Assembly: GCA_025359885.1 (NCBI GenBank)
Contig: JANYDG010000077.1
Coordinates: forward strand, 43,605 to 107,604
Source: Acidobacteriota bacterium
Lineage (GTDB): Bacteria; Acidobacteriota; Terriglobia; Terriglobales; Acidobacteriaceae
Direction of reading: 5' to 3'
Length of the DNA: 64,000 bases
Under the pieces are notes generated by a model. That model ran no database searches. It was not told the DNA's origin and worked only from the letters and a program-made list of their open reading frames with translations. Position numbers and translations under genes: made by a program. Numbering within the stretch: the first letter of the stretch is position 1; each line of letters opens with the position of its first letter. This document shows positions 26,306-33,328 of this stretch, in pieces.

Positions 26306-26971
26306 ATGCCTGAAGTAGTCGTAGCAAAGCCCCGTGTGGTTCCGGCCAATGGCAAGTTCAACAAAAATGCAGCACGGCGCGTCCGCGTAGCCGGCAAGAT
26401 TCCCGCTGTCGTCTATGGCGCTGGCCTGGAATCTGTGGCCGTCGAACTCGACCCCAAGCAGATTCTCCGCATTCTGCACTCCGAGTCGGGCCACAACACG
26501 ATTTTTGATGTCAACATCGAGGGCCACGGCGCCGTCAAAGCGATGATCGTTGACTGGCAGTACGAGCCCATTCGCGATTCGCTGCTGCACATCGACCTCA
26601 AGCGCATCGCCATGGACAAGATGATGAAGGCCAGCGTTCCCGTTCGCCTCATTGGCATTGCGACTGGCGTCAAGAACGACGGCGGCATGCTCGATCAGGT
26701 ACTCCGCGAAGTCGAAATCGAGTGCCTCCCCTCCGACATCCCCAGCCACATCGATGTCGACATCACCTCGCTCGCCATGCATGGCGTCCTTCGTGTCAGC
26801 GATCTGCCCCGGTCGGGCACGATCAAGTTCCTTGACGCGGCCGATGCTACCGTCGCCCACGTGGTTTCGATTCGTGGTGAAGCGGAGCCTGTAGCCGCCG
26901 CTGCCACCGAGCCCGAAGTCGCCAAGAAGGGCAAAGGCGATGCTGCCGCCGCTGCTCCCGCAAAGAAGTAA
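26306..26971 (+). CDS. rplY: 50S ribosomal protein bL25 (CTC form)
   Basis: 221 residues from the ATG after GAGAGAGAA; the track start 29 codons earlier is not supported. The N-terminal 5S-rRNA-binding domain shows GKIPAVVYG and the HSESGHNTIFDVNIEG region. The C-terminal CTC domain has LLHIDLKRIAMDKMMKASVPVRLIG and GVLRVSDLP. The end is alanine/lysine-rich. It sits between prs and pth, a common bacterial order that supports co-transcription. Confidence 0.95.
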   Translation: MPEVVVAKPRVVPANGKFNKNAARRVRVAGKIPAVVYGAGLESVAVELDPKQILRILHSESGHNTIFDVNIEGHGAVKAMIVDWQYEPIRDSLLHIDLKRIAMDKMMKASVPVRLIGIATGVKNDGGMLDQVLREVEIECLPSDIPSHIDVDITSLAMHGVLRVSDLPRSGTIKFLDAADATVAHVVSIRGEAEPVAAAATEPEVAKKGKGDAAAAAPAKK

Positions 26972-26979
26972 ACAAGTCA

Positions 26980-27042
26980 GTGTGGAGTGTGAAGTGTGAG
27001 TGCCCCGGAAAATGAAAATCTCTCACACTCCACACTTCACAC
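26980..27042 (+). repeat. Long stem-loop between rplY and pth
   Basis: A 21-base arm (26980-27000) of GTGTGGAGTGTGAAG type pairs with 27022-27042 over all 21 positions, two of them G-T. The loop is 21 bases. A similar purine/pyrimidine-biased text occurs near 50495. It covers the track's early pth start, which I therefore reject. Confidence 0.7.
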
Positions 27043-27055
27043 TTCCCACTCAGCA

Positions 27056-27727
27056 ATGGAAGAAGAAGCTCACAAGCCGAAAGCCGAAGCAAAACCCACT
27101 GGACCGGTCGTTGTGGTGGGCCTCGGCAACCCCGGCCTGGAATACGTTTGGACGCCGCATAACGCGGGATTTATGGCCATTGACCGCATCGCTGAACAAG
27201 AGCGCACCGCGGTCCAGAACCGAAGATGCAAGGCGCTGACCGGAACCACTGGTATCGCCAACCGGGAAGTGATTCTGGCCAAGCCGGAAACCTTCATGAA
27301 CCTGAGCGGGCTTTCCTTAGCCGCTTTATTGAAGGAATTCGACATCGGACCAGAAGACCGGCCGCAGAGACTGATTGTGCTGTACGACGATCTCGACCTG
27401 GCGCTGGGCACGGTCAAGATCAAAGAGCGGGGATCACCCGCCGGGCACAACGGCGCGCGCAGCATCAACGGGGCCTTGAATAGCGATGAGTGGTTGCGGA
27501 TCCGGATTGGCGTTGGACCGGATTTCTCACCCGAGCAAATCGCCGCCGGGGCCAGGCAAATGGGCGGGCAAAGGGGCGGGAAAGACTATCTCCTCTCCCC
27601 CATGCGCAAGGCGGATTTAGCAGTATTGGACGAGGTTCTCGATAAGGTTGCAATCGCAGTTCGCATGATTCTGACATTGGGTCCGGCGGCGGCGATGAAC
27701 GAGTTTAACCGTAAGACAAGGGACTAG
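27056..27727 (+). CDS. pth: Peptidyl-tRNA hydrolase
   Basis: 223 residues from the ATG at 27056, which removes 20 residues encoded by the hairpin. VVVGLGNPGLEYVWTPHNAGFMAID holds the catalytic histidine, KPETFMNLSG and VLYDDLDLALG hold the conserved asparagine and aspartate, and GHNGARSI is the substrate-loop motif. Pth frees tRNAs from peptidyl-tRNAs that drop off ribosomes. There is a short charged N-terminal extension (EEEAHKPKAEAKP). It lies between rplY and rpsF on one strand. Confidence 0.95.
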   Translation: MEEEAHKPKAEAKPTGPVVVVGLGNPGLEYVWTPHNAGFMAIDRIAEQERTAVQNRRCKALTGTTGIANREVILAKPETFMNLSGLSLAALLKEFDIGPEDRPQRLIVLYDDLDLALGTVKIKERGSPAGHNGARSINGALNSDEWLRIRIGVGPDFSPEQIAAGARQMGGQRGGKDYLLSPMRKADLAVLDEVLDKVAIAVRMILTLGPAAAMNEFNRKTRD

Positions 27728-27824
27728 GGAACAGGGAACAGAAACGCAAAAACCGCTATGGTCAGGTGCAAGCTGGGCCGGCGGGTAGGTCTGAAACCAA
27801 AGTTTCAGCGGAAAGAGTCAAAAG

Positions 27825-28301
27825 ATGGATCGTTTGTATGAAGTAATGTTCATTGTCCGCCCCGACGTGGTCGATGAGGAACTGGACAAGCTCGTGGCAG
27901 GCTTTGAAGGCACCGTCACCAACGGCGGCGGCGTCATCAAGGCAACCGAAAAGCTGGGTCGCCGAAAGCTGGCCTACACCGTCCGCAAATTTAACGACGG
28001 CAACTACATCCTGCTCACCATCGAGGCCAATGGCGTCGTCGTCGCTGAACTCGAGCGCCGCCTGCGCGTGACCGAGCCGGTGATCAAGTTCATCACCGTC
28101 CGCATGGACGAGGAAGAAAAGCGTCTCGCCAAGATCCGCGCCCACCGCGCTACCCACAAAAAGCGCAGCGCTGAACCCGTATTCCACGCGCCCGCTCAGG
28201 CTGCTCCTGTGCCGGTCGCCCCGGTCGCCGCTGCAGCAGTTGCTGAGCCGGTCGAAGTCGCCAGCGTTGAAGTCGCGGAACCAGCCGCCGTCAGCGCCTA
28301 G
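27825..28301 (+). CDS. rpsF: 30S ribosomal protein bS6
   Basis: 158 residues. The first 100 match bS6: YEVMFIVRPDVVDEELDKL, KLGRRKLAYTVRKFNDGNYILLTIE, VIKFITVRMDEEEK. A C-terminal tail of about 50 residues rich in alanine, valine, proline and glutamate follows; such tails are variable. bS6 binds next to bS18 on the 30S platform, and bS18 is encoded next. GGAAAG lies before the ATG. Confidence 0.96.
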   Translation: MDRLYEVMFIVRPDVVDEELDKLVAGFEGTVTNGGGVIKATEKLGRRKLAYTVRKFNDGNYILLTIEANGVVVAELERRLRVTEPVIKFITVRMDEEEKRLAKIRAHRATHKKRSAEPVFHAPAQAAPVPVAPVAAAAVAEPVEVASVEVAEPAAVSA

Positions 28302-28423
28302 TTTCCCTGGTTTTTCAAGGATCGCCACGCGACAACCCTTTTTTGGGGCGGCCAGTGGCATAGCACGTAGGGCTTCATAGGCGTTCCCGGCAAACCGGCC
28401 AACGCGAGAGGAAAAGGAAACAT

Positions 28424-28777
28424 ATGTCCGACGAAATTCAAGTCAAGGCACCCGAAAGCGGTGCATCCTCCGGTCCCGGGGGGCAATCCGGTGGCCATCA
28501 AGGCGGCGGTCGTCCAGCCGGCGCGCCCCGTCCTGCAGGTGGCCCCGGCGGCCGCGGCAAGTTCTTCCGCCGCAAAAAGGTCTGCAAGTTCTGTACCGAA
28601 AAGATCGATGCGATCCCCTACCGCGACGTCCGTCTGCTGCAAGGCTTTGTAGCGGAGCGCGGCAAGATCGTTCCCCGGCGGCTCACCGGTGTGTGCACAA
28701 CCCACCAGCGTCGCCTCACTCGCGCCATCAAGCAGGCCCGGAACATCGCCCTGTTGCCCTTCGCAGCGCGTCACTAG
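28424..28777 (+). CDS. rpsR: 30S ribosomal protein bS18
   Basis: 117 residues. The C-terminal 75 are bS18, with [40 protein letters not shown] and [20 protein letters not shown]. Three cysteines (CKFC and GVC) suggest the zinc-binding form. A glycine/proline-rich N-terminal extension of about 40 residues is unusual in length for the family. AGGAAAAGGAAACAT gives a clear ribosome site. It pairs with bS6 in the platform. Confidence 0.96.
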   Translation: MSDEIQVKAPESGASSGPGGQSGGHQGGGRPAGAPRPAGGPGGRGKFFRRKKVCKFCTEKIDAIPYRDVRLLQGFVAERGKIVPRRLTGVCTTHQRRLTRAIKQARNIALLPFAARH

Positions 28778-28861
28778 GAACCGGAGCGGTACTCTGAAGG
28801 CCCCGATTGGCAAGAAATTGCAGGTTTTTAAGAAATCTGTAACCCTGCATCTTTTGTGGAG

Positions 28862-28892
28862 TTGTCAGACTATCGTTGTATGGGCCTATAAT
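28862..28892 (+). promoter_or_regulatory. Candidate promoter for rplI
   Basis: A perfect TATAAT preceded by TTGTCA with a 19-bp spacer, about 95 bp before rplI. The 208-bp gap after rpsR fits an added promoter within the ribosomal cluster. Confidence 0.45.
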
Positions 28893-28985
28893 CCGTCGCG
28901 GCGCAACCCCTGGCCTTAACCCGTGTCTAAAAAGACAACGAGTCAGCAAGACTAAGGGACCGCCCGCAACACTGGAGAGTTTCAA

Positions 28986-29459
28986 ATGGAAGTCATTCTG
29001 AAAGAAGACGTAGCAAATCTTGGCCACCGCGGAGACGTGGTAAAGGTCGCCGAGGGCTACGGTCGCAATTTCCTGCTGCCGCGCAAGCTGGCTCTGCAGG
29101 CCACTACCTCCAACAAGGCCGTCATTGAACAGATGAAGGCCGCTGCTGTGCGCCGCTCCGCTTCGGAAAAAGTCCTCGCCGAGTCCCTCGCCGCCCAGCT
29201 CGAACCCCTCTCGCTCAGCTTCACACGCAAGTCTGGCGAAGAGGGCCACCTGTTTGGCTCGGTCACCTCGGCAGACATCGCCCACGAGCTCGAATCCCGC
29301 GGCTTCGAAGTCGACCGCCGCAAGATTCAGCTGGTTGAGCCCATCAAGTCCGTCGGCGAATTCTCCGTCGCCATCAGGCTGCACCGCGAGGTCACGGCGC
29401 ACGTCAAGGTAGCTGTCGCTGCCGAAAGCGTCGTCGAGCACGAAGCCGTCGCCGTCTAG
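28986..29459 (+). CDS. rplI: 50S ribosomal protein bL9
   Basis: 157 residues. MEVILKEDVANLGHRGDVVKVAEGYGRNFLLPRKLA is the highly conserved N-terminal rRNA-binding domain, followed by the long connecting helix and a C-terminal domain (LFGSVTSADIAHELESRGFEVDRRKIQL). GGAGAG precedes the ATG. It ends the rpsF-rpsR-rplI group. Confidence 0.97.
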   Translation: MEVILKEDVANLGHRGDVVKVAEGYGRNFLLPRKLALQATTSNKAVIEQMKAAAVRRSASEKVLAESLAAQLEPLSLSFTRKSGEEGHLFGSVTSADIAHELESRGFEVDRRKIQLVEPIKSVGEFSVAIRLHREVTAHVKVAVAAESVVEHEAVAV

Positions 29460-29561
29460 GCACAACTTCCCCTCTCGAATGGATCTGGAAATTCACACCC
29501 ATCCTGCGCTACAGCGCGGGATGGGTGATTTGCGTTCCGATGTCCCTTACCCTCGATTGAG

Positions 29562-29671
29562 AGCATTTTCAGGAATACAGTGAAGTGTCGAGCTTTCGCG
29601 AGGATGGATTTTTCTTGATGAAAAATCCAGTCAGCGGTGCGGCCTCCCTCTATACCATTCCTGAAAATGCT
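29562..29671. repeat. Dispersed palindromic element, copy 1
   Basis: Perfect 15-bp terminal inverted repeats (AGCATTTTCAGGAAT and its complement) enclose 80 bp with an inner perfect hairpin GGATTTTTC-TTGAT-GAAAAATCC. A second copy of the same length lies at 46165-46273. It has no coding capacity, so it is a MITE- or REP-like element. It fills most of the 351-bp gap between rplI and the antitoxin gene. Confidence 0.8.
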
Positions 29672-29674
29672 TTG

Positions 29675-29709
29675 GACCACCGCCAGCGGCTTCTCCCGGT
29701 CCGTCCGCA
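29675..29709. repeat. 35-bp direct repeat, left copy (fragment of the ABC gene 3' end)
   Basis: Identical over 35 bases to 30570-30604, which codes for the last residues (TDREKPLAVV) of the ABC ATPase. This copy sits three bases after the palindromic element and 101 bp before the antitoxin gene, so the toxin-antitoxin module lies between the two copies. Confidence 0.9.
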
Positions 29710-29810
29710 CTCCAATGGATGGCCACGATGCCCCAAACTCTCGATGCCAACTTTGCTCGGGTAAGATTGGCGTAAGGAATTCAGGCATACAATGTAAGGA
29801 AGGAGGTTCC

Positions 29811-30083
29811 ATGCCCTCAAACTCCACCGACACGACTGCCACCGTCGAAGCCACCGTAACCTCCAAGGGACAAGTGACGCTTCCCAGGGAATTGCGGCTT
29901 CGCCTGGGGCTCCAGAAGGGCAGCAAGATCCGGTTCCATCTCTCCGACCGCAGTCCGGTCACGGTTGAGCCGGTGCTTTTGGAATTGGATGATCTCTGGA
30001 GGCTGGCAGATCAGGACAACACATCCCAGCCCGTCCTCAGTTTTGAGGAAATGAACGCCGCCAAGTCTCGGAGGCAATGGTAA
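29811..30083 (+). CDS. AbrB/MazE-type antitoxin
   Basis: 90 residues from the ATG behind AAGGAGG; the track's longer frame runs back through the repeat and is rejected. ATVTSKGQVTLPRELRLRLGLQKGSKIRF is the swapped-hairpin AbrB/MazE/SpoVT DNA-binding domain (about 10-50). The C-terminal part would wrap the toxin. Its TAA overlaps the next gene's ATG by one base (TAATG), so translation is coupled. TACAAT about 18 bp upstream may be its -10. Confidence 0.88.
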   Translation: MPSNSTDTTATVEATVTSKGQVTLPRELRLRLGLQKGSKIRFHLSDRSPVTVEPVLLELDDLWRLADQDNTSQPVLSFEEMNAAKSRRQW

Positions 30084-30472
30084 TGCTCGCTGCCGATACC
30101 AACGTATGGGCTCGGGCCTACCTCAACGACGATGCCGCGCAGGCATCCCAGGCGCGCGCCGCCCTCGCCAGGGCAAGCTCCGAGGAAGGCGTCTTTGTGC
30201 CCTTGCTCGTCCTCGCAGAACTGTCCTGGGTGCTCCGCAGCCGCTGGGAGAGAGAAAGAGTCCTCAACACCATCGAAGGACTGCTTCAAACCCGGGGAGT
30301 CTCCGTCGAGCACCCGGCCTTGGCCCGTCGAGCCTTGGAAGCCGCTCACCAGGGGCGCGTGGGATTTGCCGATCACCTGATCGCGGAGGTTGCCTTCGAA
30401 CTCGGCGCACGCGAAATCATCACTTTCGACAAAGACTTCGCTCGCAAGCCCCACGTCCGCCGCTTGAAGTAA
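30083..30472 (+). CDS. PIN-domain toxin (VapC-like ribonuclease)
   Basis: 129 residues. Two ATGs are close together; the second (30083) has GGAGG eight bases upstream and is chosen over 30077. The four acidic PIN residues are visible: Asp5 (AADTNVW), Glu46 (LAELSW), Asp97 (GFADHLI) and Asp116 (TFDKDF). PIN toxins are Mg-dependent RNases that cut tRNA or rRNA when freed from the antitoxin. The pair lies between two copies of a 35-bp repeat. Confidence 0.9.
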   Translation: MLAADTNVWARAYLNDDAAQASQARAALARASSEEGVFVPLLVLAELSWVLRSRWERERVLNTIEGLLQTRGVSVEHPALARRALEAAHQGRVGFADHLIAEVAFELGAREIITFDKDFARKPHVRRLK

Positions 30473-30563
30473 CTGGCGAAACTAAACCTGTTCGATACAA
30501 ATGAAAGGGATCGTCGTTACCCCGGTTCCATTTCCCGTCATTCCTTTTCCCGGTATCCATGAC

Positions 30564-31412
30564 TCAAGAGACCACCGCCAGCGGCTTCTCCCGGTCCGTC
30601 CGCAGCGTCGGCACCGCCGCCAGCAGGCTCTGCGTGTAGGCGTTGCCAGGATCGGTCAGCACCTGCTCCGCCGACCCCGCCTCCACTACCTGCCCCCGCC
30701 GCATCACAGCCACACGGTCAGCCATCTGCCCCACTACTGCCAGATCATGGCTGGTAAAAATCATCGCCAACCCATGCTCCCGCTGCAAGGTCTTCAGCAA
30801 CTCCAGCACCTGCGCCTGCACCGTCACATCCAGCGCCGTCGTCGGCTCATCGGCAATCAGCAGCTGCGGCTTGTGCACCAGCGCCATCGCAATCAAAATC
30901 CGCTGCCGCTGCCCGCCTGAAAACTGGTGCGGATAGTCCCCAAACCGCCGCGCCGCCTCAGGAATCGCCACCGCCTCGAGCGCCGCAATGGCCCGTTGCT
31001 TCGCCTCTCGCCCTGACATCCGCTCATGCGCCTCAATCGCCTCAGTCATCTGCCGCCCCACCGTCATCACCGGGTTCAGCGCCGTCATCGGCTCCTGAAA
31101 CACCATCGCAATCTCCCGCCCGCGCATCGACCGCATCTCCTCATTCGAGAGCCCGATCATCTCGCGCCCCCGCCACCGGATCGAACCCTCCACCCGCGCC
31201 GCCGGCCCCAGCAGCCCCAGCACCGCCAGCGAAGTCACGCTCTTCCCCGAACCCGACTCCCCCACCAGCCCCAGCACCTCACCAGCTCGCAAAGTCAGGC
31301 TCACCCCGCGCACCACCTCCGTTGCACCGAACCAGATTCTCAAGTCACGAATCTCAAGGACGGAGTCGGTCAGGCGGCCAGATGGGTTCGGCGGTTGGGC
31401 ATCCAGTTGCAT
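30564..31412 (-). CDS. ABC transporter ATP-binding protein, oligopeptide/dipeptide type
   Basis: 282 residues with all nucleotide-binding motifs: Walker A GESGSGKS, Q-loop FQEPMTALNP, signature FSGGQRQR, Walker B LLIADEPTTAL and switch TSHD. The sequence resembles DppD/OppD, which power peptide or nickel import. No permease, binding protein or second ATPase is next to it in the window, so the partner genes are elsewhere or lost. The final 10 residues are the source of the 35-bp repeat. TAGCAT lies five bases before the ATG. Confidence 0.9.
   Translation of the reverse strand: MQLDAQPPNPSGRLTDSVLEIRDLRIWFGATEVVRGVSLTLRAGEVLGLVGESGSGKSVTSLAVLGLLGPAARVEGSIRWRGREMIGLSNEEMRSMRGREIAMVFQEPMTALNPVMTVGRQMTEAIEAHERMSGREAKQRAIAALEAVAIPEAARRFGDYPHQFSGGQRQRILIAMALVHKPQLLIADEPTTALDVTVQAQVLELLKTLQREHGLAMIFTSHDLAVVGQMADRVAVMRRGQVVEAGSAEQVLTDPGNAYTQSLLAAVPTLRTDREKPLAVVS
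30570..30604. repeat. 35-bp direct repeat, right copy (inside the ABC gene 3' end)
   Basis: Exact match to 29675-29709. The in-gene copy encodes a plausible native C-terminus, so it is probably the original and the left copy the derived one. Confidence 0.9.
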
Positions 31413-31739
31413 ACCTTATGCTAAGTCAGCGGCGCGGAGTGCTTTAAGTGAGCATCTGTACACTGACGCTCAGGACGGTGGCAGAGGGCACAATAGTTGA
31501 ATCCGGGTTGAACGGAGTCTCGTGGGAAAGGGGTTCAACTTTAAGGTTGACCCATCGGCAATCGGGTCCGAAAGGACCTTTGGCAGGGATATCGGAGATT
31601 GCCGGGACGAAGGCGGTCAAGGCGAATGGTTGGCTCGGCTGGTGTCACCACCAGGCCCTTATCGCCCCGCGATTGTCCCCGGGGGCACCCATCCGGTCGC
31701 GGGAATACCAACCCGGAGTGTGGAACATCACCCGTGAAA

Positions 31740-31757
31740 CATCACAAATTTGTGATG
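31740..31757. promoter_or_regulatory. Perfect 18-bp palindrome, operator-like
   Basis: CATCACAAATTTGTGATG is fully self-complementary. AACATCAC also occurs 16 bp upstream. It lies in the 516-bp gap 31413-31928, where I see no convincing gene. A dimeric regulator site is possible. Confidence 0.5.
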
Positions 31758-31876
31758 GGCAAAAGCCGTCAGTTGCCGATGCACAAAACCCCATATTTCC
31801 CCGCAAACCCAACACCAACGAACTGAACATCTTACAAAAAATCCACTTGACAGTTTTCAGGTCGCAGCCCCACCGC

Positions 31877-31900
31877 AAAATGTCCCACGTGTGACATTTT
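31877..31900. promoter_or_regulatory. Inverted repeat AAAATGTC-N8-GACATTTT
   Basis: Two perfect eight-base arms around CCACGTGT. A perfect TTGACA lies 24 bp to the left. Could be a regulator site; no adjacent gene on the plus strand uses it, and the tRNA runs toward it, so an RNA hairpin after the tRNA is the other reading. Confidence 0.4.
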
Positions 31901-31928
31901 CAAGCGCACACCAGTCCCAGCCAGAAAA

Positions 31929-32005
<77 letters not shown>

Positions 32006-32158
32006 TGACGAAGCCGCGCAGGAGCGCCGCCGTCTCGATTCAGTGTAGCGGAAATCCTATGGATGCGGCTCGCATTTGCGCCCCGCACCCAATGGAGTGG
32101 ATACTGACTTGCGATTCGCAATCCCCTTCGCCTGCGCTGTACCAGAAAGGTCTCTCCG

Positions 32159-33262
32159 ATGAAGCTGCGCCATTTTGTCCCCGCCACACTGTTCGCTCTG
32201 GCCCTCGCTTCGGCGCAAGCCGCCCCGCCCATTCGCGTGGTCATCGTCGGCCTGGTGCATGACCACGCGCGCGGCCTCTTTGGCCCGCTCGCGAAAAACG
32301 TCAACATGCAGCTGGTCGGCATCGCCGAGCCCGATACTGCGCTGGCCGCTCGCTACGCCGCCCAGTTCCATCTCGACAGCAAACTCTTCTTTACCGATAC
32401 CGCCGCGATGCTTGACCAGACTCATCCCGACGCGGTGCTGGTTTATACCTCGATCGCGGATCATCGGAAAGTGATTGAGGCAGCCGCCCAGCGTGACATC
32501 GCCTCCATGGTTGAAAAACCTCTTGCCACCAACATCGCCGACGCGCTCGCCATTCGCGCTGCCGCCCGTGCGCATCACATACAGGTGCTCGTGAACTACG
32601 AAACCACCTGGTACGCCAGCAACGCCGAGGCCTACCGTTTGGCATCGGGTGGCAAGCTTGGCACGCTGCGCCGCGTCGTTGTGCACGATGGCCATGAGGG
32701 GCCTAAAGAGATTGGTGTCAGCCCCGACTTTCTTGGCTGGCTTACCGATCCGGAGAAGAACGGGGCGGGGGCCATGTTTGACTTTGGCTGCTACGGCGCG
32801 GACCTGATGACCTGGCTGATGCACGGTGAGACGCCCTTGAGCGTGACGGCCGTCGCACTGACGAACAAGCCTGAGACTTATCCAAAGGTTGATGACGACG
32901 CCACGATCATCCTCCGCTACGCCGGCGCGCAGGCGGTGCTACAGCCCAGCTGGGACTGGCCTTTCTCTCGCAAGGACATGGAAGTTTACGGCGCAACTGG
33001 CTATGCGATTACTGAAGCGGCTGACCATCTGCGGGTTCGGCTAGCCGGCGAAAAGGCAGAAGCTGAAGTCGCCGCTCCCGCACTTGCCGGGCCGCAGCAG
33101 AACTCGCTCGACTATCTCGCCGCAGTTTTGCGCGGCCAGATCACGCCCAACGGCGATCTGTCGTCTCTTGAAACCAACATGGTCGCCATGCAGATACTCG
33201 ACGCTGCGCGGGAATCTGCCAAGACCGGGCGGACGATTGAGCTGAAGCCGCTGCCCCAATAA
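32159..33262 (+). CDS. Exported Gfo/Idh/MocA-family oxidoreductase
   Basis: 367 residues with a Sec-type signal (LRHFVPATLFALALASAQAA), then a Rossmann domain starting RVVIVGLVHDHARG and the EKPLATN motif that holds the catalytic lysine. A C-terminal alpha/beta domain follows. Family members oxidise or reduce sugars with NAD(P) that is often tightly bound, which allows activity outside the cytoplasm. AAAGG precedes the ATG. It is the first of three exported members in the 32-46 kb sugar region and converges on the second. Confidence 0.85.
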   Translation: MKLRHFVPATLFALALASAQAAPPIRVVIVGLVHDHARGLFGPLAKNVNMQLVGIAEPDTALAARYAAQFHLDSKLFFTDTAAMLDQTHPDAVLVYTSIADHRKVIEAAAQRDIASMVEKPLATNIADALAIRAAARAHHIQVLVNYETTWYASNAEAYRLASGGKLGTLRRVVVHDGHEGPKEIGVSPDFLGWLTDPEKNGAGAMFDFGCYGADLMTWLMHGETPLSVTAVALTNKPETYPKVDDDATIILRYAGAQAVLQPSWDWPFSRKDMEVYGATGYAITEAADHLRVRLAGEKAEAEVAAPALAGPQQNSLDYLAAVLRGQITPNGDLSSLETNMVAMQILDAARESAKTGRTIELKPLPQ

Positions 33263-33328
33263 CTACAACGCCAATGATCGCGGTGCCGATAACTCATGCA
33301 CCAATAACTGATGCGCTAACAGCCTGGA

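Noticed and set aside
29456-29962. 168-residue minus ORF opposite the antitoxin
   Set aside because: Its only familiar stretch (TDREKPLAVV) comes from the 35-bp duplicated ABC fragment. The plus-strand antitoxin is clearly the gene.
31848-31853. Perfect TTGACA taken as a promoter
   Set aside because: No -10-like hexamer lies 16-18 bp downstream, and no plus-strand gene follows before the tRNA on the other strand.
31448-31894. 148-residue ORF in the gap before tRNA-CAU
   Set aside because: No ribosome site, no recognisable motif, and the frame runs through the two palindromes. Treated as non-coding.
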